DNA of 64,000 bases from Micromonospora sediminicola. GTDB taxonomy: Bacteria > Actinomycetota > Actinomycetes > Mycobacteriales > Micromonosporaceae. Location of the stretch: positions 434,001 through 498,000 of the forward strand of contig NZ_FLRH01000003.1 of assembly GCF_900089585.1 (NCBI RefSeq), read 5' to 3'. Each line of letters starts with the position of its first letter. Positions within the stretch are counted from its first letter, which is position 1. A model generated the notes under the pieces. That model made no database searches. It saw only the letters and a program-made list of their open reading frames with translations, and was not told where the DNA came from. The position numbers and the translations under genes were made by a program. Below, piece by piece: positions 34,634-43,375 of the stretch.

Positions 34634-35854
34634 TCAGCCGAGCGTCGCCAGCTCGTTGATCACCACGTTGGAGAGCATCCGACCGTCGAGCTGGACCTTG
34701 CGCAGGTACCACTTCTGCTGCGGGGTACGCGGCTGGTTGAACTGCCAGGAGCCGCGCGGGCTGTCGACCTGGCCGATCTTGCCGAGCGCCAGGTTGACCT
34801 GCTGCGGGGACGGGTCCCGGCCGACCAGCCGGATCGCCTTGTCGAGGACCAGCGCGGCGTCGTACGAGGCCATCGCGTAGGTGGTCGGGGAGGCGTTGAA
34901 CGTCTTGCGGTACGCGGAGGCGAACACCCGGTTCGCGGTGTTGTTCAGGTCGGCCGAGTAGTTCAGCGCGGTCTCGATGCCGAACTTCTCGATCAGCTGC
35001 CGGTCGCGGCCCTTCTCGCCGTCGTCGAGCTGGTCCAGGACGGTGCCCTCGGTCAGGAACCCGGGCGCGTAGACCGGCCCCCGGTAGCCCTCGTCGTAGA
35101 GCTGCTTGACGAACTGCACCGCCTGCGGGCCGGAGTAGTGGCAGAAGACCGCGTCCGGATTGCGCTCCAGCGCCTTGCGGATCGGGCCGGAGTAGGCCCG
35201 CTTGCTCGGGGTGGCGTAGTCGGGCGTGTAGATCGGGTCCTCGGTGAGGCGCCGGCCCTGCTCGTAGCCGCGCCGGAAGCCGGCGACGACGTCCTGGCTG
35301 CCGGGGCCCTGGGTGCCGAAGACGGCGATCGTGCTGGACGCGTCCAGGTTCTGCCGCAGGTACTGCCCGAGCGCCACGCCCGGCTCGTCGAGCACGTAGG
35401 AGGTGCGCCAGATGTAGACGACGCCCTGCAACGTGGCGGGGGAGGCGTTGGAGCCGATGAGCGGCACCCGGGCCTGCTCGACGGTGTCCCTGATGCCGGT
35501 CATGACGACCGGGTCGACCACGCCGGTGAGCGCGAGCACGCCCTCCTTGAGCAGCCGGTCGACGGCGGCCTTGCCGGTCGCGGCGCTGTTGCCCTCCTCG
35601 GCCGGCACCAGCGTGACCGGGTGGCCGCCGAGCTGCTGGGAGTGCAGGCTGAGGAAGAGCTGGAAGCCGTTGGTGATCTCTTCGCCGATGACCTTGTTCG
35701 GGCCACCGCCGGGCACGATCAGACCGATCTTGATCGGGCTGCCGGCCGGGGCCTGCTCCGTGGTGTCGTCACCGGAACCGCAGCCCGCCGCGAGCCCGGT
35801 GGTGCCCAGTGCGGCCAGCAGTTGCAGCGCCCGCCTGCGGTTCATCTGTGCCAC
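34634..35854 (-). CDS. Branched-chain-amino-acid-type ABC transporter substrate-binding lipoprotein
   Basis: 406 residues. N-terminal NRRRALQLLAALGTTGLAAGCGSG: a signal peptide with twin arginine and a lipobox ending in LAAGC, so the mature protein is anchored by its cysteine. The rest is a type I periplasmic-binding fold similar to LivK-type proteins, with ALTGVVDPVVMTGIRDTVEQARVPLIGSNASP and PDAVFCHYSGPQAVQFVKQL. It likely captures an amino acid, but no permease or ATPase genes are next to it in the window. GTG at 35854 has GGAAGGA six bases upstream. Confidence 0.88.
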   Translation of the reverse strand: MAQMNRRRALQLLAALGTTGLAAGCGSGDDTTEQAPAGSPIKIGLIVPGGGPNKVIGEEITNGFQLFLSLHSQQLGGHPVTLVPAEEGNSAATGKAAVDRLLKEGVLALTGVVDPVVMTGIRDTVEQARVPLIGSNASPATLQGVVYIWRTSYVLDEPGVALGQYLRQNLDASSTIAVFGTQGPGSQDVVAGFRRGYEQGRRLTEDPIYTPDYATPSKRAYSGPIRKALERNPDAVFCHYSGPQAVQFVKQLYDEGYRGPVYAPGFLTEGTVLDQLDDGEKGRDRQLIEKFGIETALNYSADLNNTANRVFASAYRKTFNASPTTYAMASYDAALVLDKAIRLVGRDPSPQQVNLALGKIGQVDSPRGSWQFNQPRTPQQKWYLRKVQLDGRMLSNVVINELATLG

Positions 35855-35903
35855 CGAAATTCCTTCCCGACGGGGTGGCCATGATGCACACCCCTCCGGC
35901 GTT

Positions 35904-36731
35904 CTACCTGGTCGGCAACGCTGCGTCAATGCCCGGATGATCATTGTGAAGGGACCGCAACGCCGCGACCACCTGCGGCCACGCCGCGGAGTCCGGCGCG
36001 ATCAACCCGAAATGTTCGCATTCCGGCAGCTCAACCAGCGCGGCGTCGCCTCCGGCGGCCCGGTCTGCGGCCACCCAGGCGCGGCTGATCGCGACCGGGA
36101 CCTGACGGTCGAGAAGACCATGCATGACTACGGTGCGTGTCCGGACCGGCACCAACGCCGATGGATCCGCCTCGGCGTACCGATCCGGCACGTCCGCCGG
36201 GCCGCCGCCCAGCAGCGCGGCCACCGCGCCGTCGTCCAGGTCCAGCCGGTACGCCTCGGCGAGGTCCGCGACCGGCGCCAGCGCGAGCACGCCGCCGACC
36301 GTCTCCGGGGCGCGTCCGGCCACGTACAGCGCCAGGTGCCCACCGGCCGAGTGACCGACCAGGATGGGCGGGCCGGGCGCCACCCGGCCGGGCAGCGCGG
36401 CGGCGGCCAGCGCCGGCAGGGCGGCGACCCCGGTGCGCACGTCGGTGAGCGTGTGCGGCCATCCGCCGTCCGGCTGGCCGGTCCGGCGGTATTCGATCTG
36501 GGCGACCGGATGGCCGAGCGCGGCCAGCGCCGCCGCCATCGGGCCGGTGTGGGCACGGTCGTACCCGGCCCGCCAGAAGCCGCCGTGCACCACGACCACC
36601 AGCGGACGGGCGGGCCCGTCGCCGGCCGGTCGGCGCAGGTCGGCGCACTGGTCCGGGTGGTCGCCGTAGGCGACGGTCGCGTCCGGCGGGGGAGCCGGCC
36701 GGGTCAGCACGTCGCGCGGGTCGCTGGACAT
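35904..36731 (-). CDS. Alpha/beta hydrolase
   Basis: 275 residues. Oxyanion motif VVVVHGGFWRAGYDR, nucleophile elbow VGHSAGGHLALY (Ser), catalytic Asp in VVMHGLLDRQVPV and His in ELPECEHFG. The HGGFW pattern resembles kynurenine formamidase-like esterases, but the true substrate is unknown. ATG at 36731 follows TACCGT by six bases, a leaderless promoter. It is divergent from the proteasome activator gene with 67 bases between the two start codons. Confidence 0.9.
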   Translation of the reverse strand: MSSDPRDVLTRPAPPPDATVAYGDHPDQCADLRRPAGDGPARPLVVVVHGGFWRAGYDRAHTGPMAAALAALGHPVAQIEYRRTGQPDGGWPHTLTDVRTGVAALPALAAAALPGRVAPGPPILVGHSAGGHLALYVAGRAPETVGGVLALAPVADLAEAYRLDLDDGAVAALLGGGPADVPDRYAEADPSALVPVRTRTVVMHGLLDRQVPVAISRAWVAADRAAGGDAALVELPECEHFGLIAPDSAAWPQVVAALRSLHNDHPGIDAALPTR

Positions 36732-36743
36732 GCGGCGACGGTA
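36732..36743 (-). promoter_or_regulatory. Leaderless-type -10 element of the hydrolase gene
   Basis: On the minus strand TACCGT (36738-36743), six bases, then the ATG ending at 36731. Confidence 0.5.
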
Positions 36744-36798
36744 GCCTGCCCCCGGTCCGGGCGCGTGCGCGTGGTCGGGGTGGGTAAAGATGGGTGCC

Positions 36799-37380
36799 AT
36801 GACCGAAGCGCACTCCGCCGGACACGACGACGAACAGGGCAACGATGGCATCCCCGGCACCGTGGTGGTGGTCGGGCCGGACGGCCGCCCGGTCGGCACG
36901 GTGCAGACCGACGAGGGCAAGGGCGAGGACCCGACCCGTCTGGTCGAGCAGCCGGCCAAGGTGATGCGGATCGGCAGCATGATCAAGCAGCTGTTGGAGG
37001 AGGTGAAGGCCGCCCCGCTGGACGACGCCAGCCGGCACCGCATGCGGGAGATCCACGAGCGCTCGATCGTCGAGCTGAAGGAGGGCCTGGCCCCCGAGCT
37101 GCGCGAGGAGCTGGAGCGGATCTCGCTGCCGTTCACCGAGCAGCAGGCGCCCAGCGAGAGCGAGCTGCGCATCGCCCACGCCCAGCTGGTGGGCTGGCTC
37201 GAGGGGCTGTTCCACGGCATCCAGGCCGCGCTGGTGGCCCAGCAGATGGCCGCCCGGGTGCAGCTCGAGCAGATGCGGTCCGGCCGGCAGGCGCTGCCCA
37301 GCGGCCCCGGCGGGATGATCCCCGGCATGCCGGGGATGCCCGGCACCAACGAGGGCCACGCGCCCGGCCAGTACCTGTGA
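36799..37380 (+). CDS. bpa: Bacterial proteasome activator Bpa/PafE
   Basis: 193 residues. The core LVEQPAKVMRIGSMIKQLLEEVKAAPLDDAS, APELREELERISLPF and AHAQLVGWLEGLFHGIQAAL is the four-helix domain of the actinobacterial ATP-independent proteasome activator. It forms a ring and opens the 20S proteasome gate with its C-terminal motif, here GQYL. Start is taken as ATG at 36799, eight bases after a TAAAGA sequence; an ATG at 36790 overlaps this hexamer and is less likely. Substrates are unfolded proteins. Identity is near certain from the core and the tail. Confidence 0.95.
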   Translation: MTEAHSAGHDDEQGNDGIPGTVVVVGPDGRPVGTVQTDEGKGEDPTRLVEQPAKVMRIGSMIKQLLEEVKAAPLDDASRHRMREIHERSIVELKEGLAPELREELERISLPFTEQQAPSESELRIAHAQLVGWLEGLFHGIQAALVAQQMAARVQLEQMRSGRQALPSGPGGMIPGMPGMPGTNEGHAPGQYL

Positions 37381-37385
37381 CCCGT

Positions 37386-37414
37386 CGGCCGGGGCGCGTC
37401 ACGCGCCCCGGCCG
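37386..37414. terminator. Strong hairpin between bpa and the HAD phosphatase gene
   Basis: Perfect 13-base arms CGGCCGGGGCGCG and CGCGCCCCGGCCG around TCA, filling the gap between the two convergent stops. Confidence 0.8.
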
Positions 37415-37415
37415 G

Positions 37416-38228
37416 TCAGTCCACCCCGAAGACCTCCTCCAGGTACGCGGCGACCCCGTCGTCGGTGTTCGCCCCGGTCACCTCGTGCGCGATCTCCAGC
37501 ACGGCCGGGTGGGCGTTGGCCACGGCCACCGCCCGGCCGGCCCAGGTCAGCATGGGCACGTCGTTGGGCATGTCGCCGAAGGCCAGCACGTCCCGCTCGT
37601 CGATGCCCAGGCGGGCCGCGTACCAGGCCAGGCCGGCCGCCTTGGTCACGCCGGCGGCGGAGATCTCGATCAGCCCGCTGTAGGACGAGTGGGTCGCCTC
37701 GGCCAGCCCCTCCAGCGCGCCGGCCACCACTCGGACGAACAGGTCCGGATCCTGCTCACCGGCGCGGACCAGCAGCTTCACCGCCGGCGCGGCGAGCAGT
37801 TCCTCGGGCGACTCGATTGCCCGGATCGCCTCCGCGTCGGCGTCCCAGCGCAGCGGGTAGTGCGCCTCGTGCCGCATCTGCCGGCTGTCCACGATCTCCA
37901 CCGCGAAGCTCACCCCGGGCACCTCGGCCCGTAGCCGCCGGGCCACCTCGGCCAGCAGCTCCGGGGCGAGCGGGTCGGCACGCAGCACCTCGTCCGCCAC
38001 CGGGTCGTAGACCACCGCGCCGTTGGCGCAGATCGCCGGCAGCGGCGCGGCGAGCTGGTCGTACACGAGTTGGAGCCAGCGGATCGGACGGCCGGTGACC
38101 AGCACGACCGGCGTGCCCGCGGCGACGATCCGGGCCAGCACCGCCGACGTGCGCGGGCTGAGCGTCCGGTCGTCGCGCAGCAGCGTGCCGTCGATGTCGG
38201 TCGCGACGAGTCGGGGTGGATCTCCCAT
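37416..38228 (-). CDS. HAD-superfamily Cof-type phosphatase
   Basis: 270 residues, Cof-type HAD phosphatase. Motif I ATDIDGTLL near the N-terminus, motif II VTGRP, the cap with residues around 85-190, motif III K in the GVTKAAGL region, and motif IV FGDMPNDVPML. Such enzymes dephosphorylate sugar or nucleotide phosphates; specificity is not predictable. ATG at 38228 overlaps the stop of the upstream paralogue by one base (TGATG). This and the next gene are tandem relatives of similar length and motif order. Confidence 0.92.
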   Translation of the reverse strand: MGDPPRLVATDIDGTLLRDDRTLSPRTSAVLARIVAAGTPVVLVTGRPIRWLQLVYDQLAAPLPAICANGAVVYDPVADEVLRADPLAPELLAEVARRLRAEVPGVSFAVEIVDSRQMRHEAHYPLRWDADAEAIRAIESPEELLAAPAVKLLVRAGEQDPDLFVRVVAGALEGLAEATHSSYSGLIEISAAGVTKAAGLAWYAARLGIDERDVLAFGDMPNDVPMLTWAGRAVAVANAHPAVLEIAHEVTGANTDDGVAAYLEEVFGVD

Positions 38229-39049
38229 CACCGGGAGAGTAGTCGGTCCAGGTAGACCGCGACGCCGTCGTCGTCGTTGCGCAGGGTGATCTCGTCGGCC
38301 GCGGCGCGCACGTCGGGGTGCGCGTTCGCCACCGCCACCCGGGCCCAGCCAGCCCAGCCGAACATCGGCAGGTCGTTGGGCTGGTCGCCGAAGACCAGCA
38401 CGTCGGCGGGGTCCACCCCGAGCTGGTCGGCGATCACGCTCAGCCCGGTGGCCTTGTCCACGCCCGGTGGGCAGATCTCGACGAAGCCCAGCCCGGCCTG
38501 GGTGAGCGTGGCCACCTCCGGCGGGACGATCCGGCGGGCCGCCGCCAGCAGGTCGTCGACGTGGTGGTCGGCGGTCCGGGCGAACGCCTTGATCACGTCG
38601 CAGGAGAGGCACTCGGCGCGGCTGCGCGCCTCGAACCGGTCCGGGTAGGGCCAGCTCGGGTGGTAGTCGCCCCAGAGCGGCGCGTCGTGCTCGTCGGACG
38701 CCTCGACCATCACGGTCAGCGGCCCGACGGCGGCCTCCAGGTCGGTCAGGAGCTGGGCCAGCACCTCACCGCGCAGGCGCTCGTCCCGCAGCACCAGCGG
38801 CCCGGCCGGGTCGCTCTGGTCGACCACCCGGCCACCGCCGGCCATCACCAGGAAGTCGGCGGCGCGGATGTCGTTGCGGGTGAGCTCGGTCAGACGCGGT
38901 CCGCGTCCGGTCGCGCCGACCACCGGGATCCCGGCGGCGCGCACCCGGTCCAGCACCCCGTGGGTGTACGCGGAGACGGTGTCGTCGCTGCGGACGAGCG
39001 TGCCGTCGAGGTCGGTGGCGATCAGCTTGGGCAGGCCCGGGCGGGTCAT
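38228..39049 (-). CDS. HAD-superfamily Cof-type phosphatase (tandem paralogue)
   Basis: 273 residues, same family as the downstream gene: motif I ATDLDGTLV, motif II GATGRGP, GVDKATGL, and FGDQPNDLPMFG. Compared with the paralogue the cap region contains CLSC and more charged residues, so specificity may differ. ATG at 39049 is preceded by a perfect AAGGAGG. The pair is translated as one unit. Confidence 0.92.
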   Translation of the reverse strand: MTRPGLPKLIATDLDGTLVRSDDTVSAYTHGVLDRVRAAGIPVVGATGRGPRLTELTRNDIRAADFLVMAGGGRVVDQSDPAGPLVLRDERLRGEVLAQLLTDLEAAVGPLTVMVEASDEHDAPLWGDYHPSWPYPDRFEARSRAECLSCDVIKAFARTADHHVDDLLAAARRIVPPEVATLTQAGLGFVEICPPGVDKATGLSVIADQLGVDPADVLVFGDQPNDLPMFGWAGWARVAVANAHPDVRAAADEITLRNDDDGVAVYLDRLLSR

Positions 39050-39184
39050 GGTTCCTCCTTCGCCCGCCGCCGTCACGTCGGCCGCCAGGTCCTCGGTGCC
39101 GCGACCCTCGAACGGCGGGCAGCAACCGTATCTCGCGAAAGGGGCGGCAACCACGGCTTTCCGGCGAATCGGCCGCGAATCCCC

Positions 39185-39205
39185 GGCGGCCGGTAGGTGG
39201 CCGCC
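39185..39205 (-). terminator. Hairpin downstream of the membrane protein gene at 39224
   Basis: Perfect arms GGCGGCC (39185-39191) and GGCCGCC (39199-39205) around 7 bases, 19 bases after the minus-strand stop. Confidence 0.45.
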
Positions 39206-39223
39206 CGGCGGGAGCCCGAGCGG

Positions 39224-39961
39224 TCAGCGGGAGCGTTCGGGGCCGGCGAACGGCACCGTCGGTTCCACGGTCAGGTCGGCCGGCGCCGGGGGCGCCTCGT
39301 CGTCGGCGGACCGGCGCCGCCGGCGGGCCGGTGTTCCCGGCGGCTCGTCGGACGGCTCCGCTCCGACCTCCACCGGATCGGTCCCCCGGTCGCCGGTCCG
39401 GCCGGTCAGGTGCAGCGCGACCGCCAGCAGTGCGACGGCGAGGAACGCGGTGACCAGGCCACGCCCGTGCTGCACCTGGAGGCTCTGCTCGGTCGAAAAG
39501 AAGACGATGCGCCGGGCGAGCTGCTGGAGGGAGGCGGCGGCCGCGACCAGCACGCCGAGCAGGGGCGCCGCCAGACCCAGCCCGGCGATCCGGGCGTGCC
39601 GCCGCACCGCCGGGGCGCCGCGCAGCGCCAGCGCCACCGCGACCGACAGCCCGAGCAGACCCACCAGGTACGCCACCCCGAAGCCGCCGATCTCGGCGAC
39701 CCCGCTGGGCAGGCGGAGGGTGTCGTCCCCGTCCTGGTCGTCGTTCGGCAGCGTGATGACCAGCCACTCGCCGATCAGCGAGGCGAGCGCGGCGACCGCG
39801 CCGAGCCCGACGAGCACCGGCGGCAGGCGGTGGTCGCGGCCCAGGCCGGCCAACGACCGGCCGACCCGGCCGGGCGGCGCCTCGTCGGCGTCACCCCACT
39901 CCACGACGGTGGTGCCGTCGTGCCGGTCGTCCTGCCTGGGGATGGGGAGATCCTGCGACAT
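39224..39961 (-). CDS. Four-helix membrane protein of unknown function
   Basis: 245 residues. Charged N-terminal tail of about 40 residues (with GTTVVEWGDADEAPPG), then four hydrophobic segments (about residues 48-66, 90-108, 123-140 and 167-184) and a long acidic and basic cytoplasmic tail rich in Arg, Pro and Asp. I do not recognise a family. The ATG at 39961 has a GGGTGG-like site upstream; a longer frame to 40021 adds Cys-rich residues that look unconvincing. It is divergent from osmC. Confidence 0.6.
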   Translation of the reverse strand: MSQDLPIPRQDDRHDGTTVVEWGDADEAPPGRVGRSLAGLGRDHRLPPVLVGLGAVAALASLIGEWLVITLPNDDQDGDDTLRLPSGVAEIGGFGVAYLVGLLGLSVAVALALRGAPAVRRHARIAGLGLAAPLLGVLVAAAASLQQLARRIVFFSTEQSLQVQHGRGLVTAFLAVALLAVALHLTGRTGDRGTDPVEVGAEPSDEPPGTPARRRRRSADDEAPPAPADLTVEPTVPFAGPERSR

Positions 39962-40080
39962 CGGCCACCCTTCCCGTACGCGGGCCTGCGTCGAATCATG
40001 GCACAGCTGACACCCGGGCACCCGGACCGCGAGCCGCCGGACCGGTGCGGGGCGGCCCGCTTTCGGTTAGCGTCGGTGCC

Positions 40081-40509
40081 ATGCCTATCCGTACCGCTTC
40101 CGCTCGTTGGCAGGGCAACCTGACCGAGGGGTCGGGCACCGTCCGCACCGGCAAGGGCGGCCTGTCCGGCAACTACTCCTTCAAGTCCCGCTTCGAGGAG
40201 GGCGAGGGCACCAACCCCGAGGAGCTGATCGGCGCCGCGCACGCCGGCTGCTTCTCGATGGCCCTCTCCAAGCAGCTCGCCGACGCGGGCGCCACCGACA
40301 CGTCGGTGGAGACGACCGCCAAGGTGCACTTCGACAAGACCGACGCGGGCATGACCGTGACCCGCATCGACCTGGAGACCGTCGGCCAGGTCCCCGGCCT
40401 CGACGAGGCGGAGTTCACCAAGCTGGCCGAGGCGGCCAAGGAGAACTGCCCGATCTCCCGGCTGCTCTCCCCGGGCGCGCAGATCACGCTGAACGCCCGT
40501 CTGGCCTGA
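40081..40509 (+). CDS. osmC: OsmC family peroxiredoxin
   Basis: 142 residues. OsmC/Ohr thiol peroxidase fold with both redox cysteines, in AHAGCFSMALSKQL (about residue 58) and ENCPISRLLS (about 124). It reduces organic hydroperoxides in the cytoplasm. The sequence GTNPEELIGAAHAGC is typical of OsmC rather than Ohr. ATG at 40081 follows TAGCGT by seven bases (leaderless type), so no separate ribosome site is expected. Confidence 0.95.
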   Translation: MPIRTASARWQGNLTEGSGTVRTGKGGLSGNYSFKSRFEEGEGTNPEELIGAAHAGCFSMALSKQLADAGATDTSVETTAKVHFDKTDAGMTVTRIDLETVGQVPGLDEAEFTKLAEAAKENCPISRLLSPGAQITLNARLA

Positions 40510-40591
40510 CACCACGTACGGGACGGCGGGGGTGTCCTCCGGGGCGCCCCCGTCGCACCGCGTGCCGACCGCGAGGGAGTGACCGGGCCGC

Positions 40592-40942
40592 GTGGCCGTG
40601 GAGATGAGCCGGGACCGGTTCGAGGAACTGGTCGGCGAGGCGCTCGACGAGGTGCCCGAGGAGCTGCTCGGGCTGATGAGCAACGTGGTCATCCTGGTCG
40701 AGGACGATCCACCCCCGGGCGAGGACCTGCTCGGTCTCTACGAGGGGCACGCGCTCACCGAGCGCGGCTGGGACTACTCCGGCGTGCTGCCCGACCGCAT
40801 CCTGATCTACCGCAACCCGATCCTGGCGATCTGCGACACCGACGAGGACGTGGTCGACGAGGTCGCGGTGACGGTGGTGCACGAGATCGCCCACCACTTC
40901 GGCATCGACGACGAGCGCCTGCACGCCCTCGGCTGGGGCTGA
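40592..40942 (+). CDS. Minimal metallopeptidase (zincin) family protein
   Basis: 116 residues. A single zinc-peptidase motif VVHEIAHHFGID (HExxH) near residue 95, with a DDERLHALGWG tail. It belongs to a family of very small actinobacterial zincins with a mostly helical fold; activity has not generally been shown. Alternative starts are GTG 40598 and ATG 40604; GTG 40592 keeps the longest conserved N-terminus. The nearby osmC gene ends 82 bases before, and no operon link is evident. Confidence 0.8.
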   Translation: MAVEMSRDRFEELVGEALDEVPEELLGLMSNVVILVEDDPPPGEDLLGLYEGHALTERGWDYSGVLPDRILIYRNPILAICDTDEDVVDEVAVTVVHEIAHHFGIDDERLHALGWG

Positions 40943-41037
40943 CCGGTCCCCGGCGCGTCCCCGCTCGGCTGATCCCGTCGGTTGCGCCGGTCCCCTAACC
41001 TCCGGATCAGGCACATCCCGATGCAGGAGGAAACCCC

Positions 41038-41760
41038 ATGCGCAGCGCGCTGTTCTCCGCGGAGAACCTCGAGAAGGAGTCCCAGCAGCCGGGCATGCGG
41101 CTGCAGAACTCCAAGATGCTGAAGATCGAGCTGAACGGCGAGGCGATGGCCCGCGTCGGGTCGATGGTCGCGTACCAGGGCCAGGTGCAGTTCCAGGCGC
41201 TCGGCTCGGGCGGCATCGGCAAGTTCATCAAGCAGCGGCTGACCGGTGAGGGCGTCCCGCTGATGAAGCTCACCGGACGCGGCGACGTGTTCCTGGCCGA
41301 GCTGGCCAAGGACGTGCACATCATCGACCTGGAGCCCGGCGACGCGCTGTCCATCAACGGCTCCAGCGTGCTCGCCTTCGACTCCAGCCTCCAGTACGAC
41401 ATCAAGATGGTCGGCGGCGCCGGGATGGCGTCCTCGTCGGGCCTGTTCAACTGCGTCTTCACCGGGCACGGCCGGATCGCGATCACCACCAAGGGCACCC
41501 CGGTGGTGCTCAACGTGGACGCGCCGACGTACGTCGACCCGCAGGCGGCGGTCTGCTGGTCGGCCAACCTCCAGACCGGCTACCACCGGGCCGAGCAGCT
41601 CGGCCTCGGCACGCTGCTCGGGCGCAGCACCGGCGAGGCGTTCACGATGAGCTTCGCCGGGCAGGGCTTCGTGGTGGTGCAGCCGTCGGAGGAGCCGCCG
41701 GTGGCCGGCAGCGGCGCCCAGCAGCAGCAGGGTGGCCTGCTCGGCGGCCTGCTCCAGTGA
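41038..41760 (+). CDS. AIM24 family protein
   Basis: 240 residues. AIM24/TIGR00266-type beta-rich fold: MLKIELNGEAMARVGSMVAYQG near residue 27, LAELAKDVHIIDLEPGDAL, VFTGHGRIAITTKGTPVVLNVD and STGEAFTMSFAGQGFVVVQPSE. Its function in bacteria is unknown; the C-terminus has a Gln/Gly-rich tail (AQQQQGGLLGGLLQ). ATG at 41038 with AGGAGG seven bases upstream. A strong hairpin follows. Confidence 0.9.
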   Translation: MRSALFSAENLEKESQQPGMRLQNSKMLKIELNGEAMARVGSMVAYQGQVQFQALGSGGIGKFIKQRLTGEGVPLMKLTGRGDVFLAELAKDVHIIDLEPGDALSINGSSVLAFDSSLQYDIKMVGGAGMASSSGLFNCVFTGHGRIAITTKGTPVVLNVDAPTYVDPQAAVCWSANLQTGYHRAEQLGLGTLLGRSTGEAFTMSFAGQGFVVVQPSEEPPVAGSGAQQQQGGLLGGLLQ

Positions 41761-41764
41761 CCGG

Positions 41765-41801
41765 CCGCGCCGGGTGCGCCCTGGGGGAGCACCCGGCGCG
41801 G
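41765..41801. terminator. Strong hairpin between AIM24 and pheA genes
   Basis: Perfect 13-base arms CCGCGCCGGGTGC (41765-41777) and GCACCCGGCGCGG (41789-41801) around 11 bases, between convergent stops. Confidence 0.8.
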
Positions 41802-41803
41802 TC

Positions 41804-42760
41804 TCAGTTCAGCTCGCCGGCGCGCAGCCGGGCCAGCCAGGCCGCCGCGTCGGCGTAGTCGGCGTCGGAGAGGCCGGCCGGCGCGGGCGTCGGCCGGTCG
41901 GCCGCCGCCGTGCCCCAGCGGTGCCGGGGGTACGACCCGAGGAAGCGCACGTCGGCGCAGACCCGGCGGAGCCCGCGGAGCGCCTCGCCGAGGCGTACGT
42001 CGGCGACGTGCCCGGCGCAGTCGAGGAAGAACACGTAGCGGCCGAGCGCCTCGCCCGTCGGGCGGGACTCGATCCGGGTCAGGTTGACCCCGCGCACGGC
42101 CAGCTCCATGAGCACCCCGAGCAGCGCGCCCACCCGGTCGTGCGCGATGTAGACCGCCAGCGAGGTGAGGTCGTCGCCGGTGGGCGGTGGGGGCGGCCCG
42201 GGGCGGGAGACCAGCGCGAACCGGGTCACCGCGTCCGGATGGTCGGCGATCTTGTCGGCGAGGACGGTGAGCCGGTGCCGGGCGGCGCCGATGGGGGCGC
42301 AGATCGCGGCGTCGTACTCGCCGCTCGCCGCGCCGGCCGCGGCGGCGCCGTTGGAGAGCACGTCGACCACGGTGGCGTCGGGCAGGTGGTCGCGGAGCCA
42401 GCCCCGGCACTGGGTGGACGCCTGCGGGTGGGCCGCCACGCTGCGCACGTCGGCCGGGGTGACGCCGGGTCGGCCGGCGAGGACGAACTCCACCGGCAGG
42501 ACCACCTCGCGGGTGATCACCAGGGGGTCCCCCTCGGCCAGCTCGTCGAGCGTGACGCCGACCGCTCCGCCGATCGAGTTCTCCAGCGGCACGAGGGCGG
42601 CGTCCGCCTCCCCGGCCCGTACGGCGTCCAGCGCCTCGCCGACGCTGCGGGCCGGCGTCCGGTCCCCCCGCTCGGCGGCGGGCACGGTGCGCAACGCCTG
42701 CTCGGCGAAGGTGCCCTCGGGGCCCAGGTAGACGAAGCGGGTCGGCGGTGTTCCCGGCAT
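41804..42760 (-). CDS. pheA: Prephenate dehydratase PheA
   Basis: 318 residues. Converts prephenate to phenylpyruvate in phenylalanine synthesis. The catalytic domain shows VYLGPEGTFAEQALR, LVPLENSIGGAV, and the TRFALV signature; the ACT regulatory domain follows (LAVYIAHDRVGALLGVLMEL, RIESRP), which binds phenylalanine for feedback control. ATG at 42760 follows TAGGCT by seven bases. The short tail after the ACT domain (about 30 residues) contains a HRWGT segment not usual for the family. Confidence 0.95.
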   Translation of the reverse strand: MPGTPPTRFVYLGPEGTFAEQALRTVPAAERGDRTPARSVGEALDAVRAGEADAALVPLENSIGGAVGVTLDELAEGDPLVITREVVLPVEFVLAGRPGVTPADVRSVAAHPQASTQCRGWLRDHLPDATVVDVLSNGAAAAGAASGEYDAAICAPIGAARHRLTVLADKIADHPDAVTRFALVSRPGPPPPPTGDDLTSLAVYIAHDRVGALLGVLMELAVRGVNLTRIESRPTGEALGRYVFFLDCAGHVADVRLGEALRGLRRVCADVRFLGSYPRHRWGTAAADRPTPAPAGLSDADYADAAAWLARLRAGELN

Positions 42761-42770
42761 GGCGACCAGC

Positions 42771-43286
42771 CTACGCACCCGGGGCACCGTCGCAGGCCAG
42801 GGTGCGGATGCCGGGGGGACCGGCGGCGCGCACCTCGACGCCGCACACGTCGGTCCCGGCGGTGACCAGGGTGGGTGCGCCGGTCGGGCCGCGCGTGACC
42901 ACCTGGAGTTCCTCGTGCCCGGTGACCGCCAGGACGGTGTAGTGCCAGCCCTCGGCGCAGAGCGGTCCGGTGCGGACGGTGACCTTCACGTCCCGGGGCA
43001 GCACCCCGGCGGAACCGCGCAGCAGCGCCACGATCCGGTCGCCGGACGGCTTGCCCCGGCAGGGTGTGGCAGCCGGATCGGGGGTCCGGGTGGTGGGCGG
43101 CGGCGCGGCCGGGGTGACCGGTGGGGTCGGCGGCGCGCTCGGGGTGGGCGTGGCGGACGCCGAGGCGCGGGGGCCGGCGGTGGCGGCGGGCTCACGCAGC
43201 TCGGGCGGGGTGCCGCACGCGGTGAGCGCGAGCAGGGCGAGCAGTGTCACCGGGGCGGACCGGCGGCGGGGTGCGGTGCGGGGCAC
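42771..43286 (-). CDS. Small secreted lipoprotein of unknown function
   Basis: 171 residues. Basic N-terminus then LLALLALTACG, a lipoprotein signal with lipobox LTAC, followed by about 50 residues of Ala/Thr/Pro-rich linker and a C-terminal domain of about 90 residues with four cysteines (PCRG, PLCAE, DVCG, LACDG). No family recognised. It ends ten bases before the pheA start and may share transcription. Start is GTG at 43286. Confidence 0.65.
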   Translation of the reverse strand: MPRTAPRRRSAPVTLLALLALTACGTPPELREPAATAGPRASASATPTPSAPPTPPVTPAAPPPTTRTPDPAATPCRGKPSGDRIVALLRGSAGVLPRDVKVTVRTGPLCAEGWHYTVLAVTGHEELQVVTRGPTGAPTLVTAGTDVCGVEVRAAGPPGIRTLACDGAPGA

Positions 43287-43375
43287 TGTGCAGTCCTCGG
43301 CATCGAGGGGCGTCGACGCGGCCCGAGGGCCGAGCCCATCGTAGGAGGATCATCCGCCGGGGTGAAGCCCGGTGG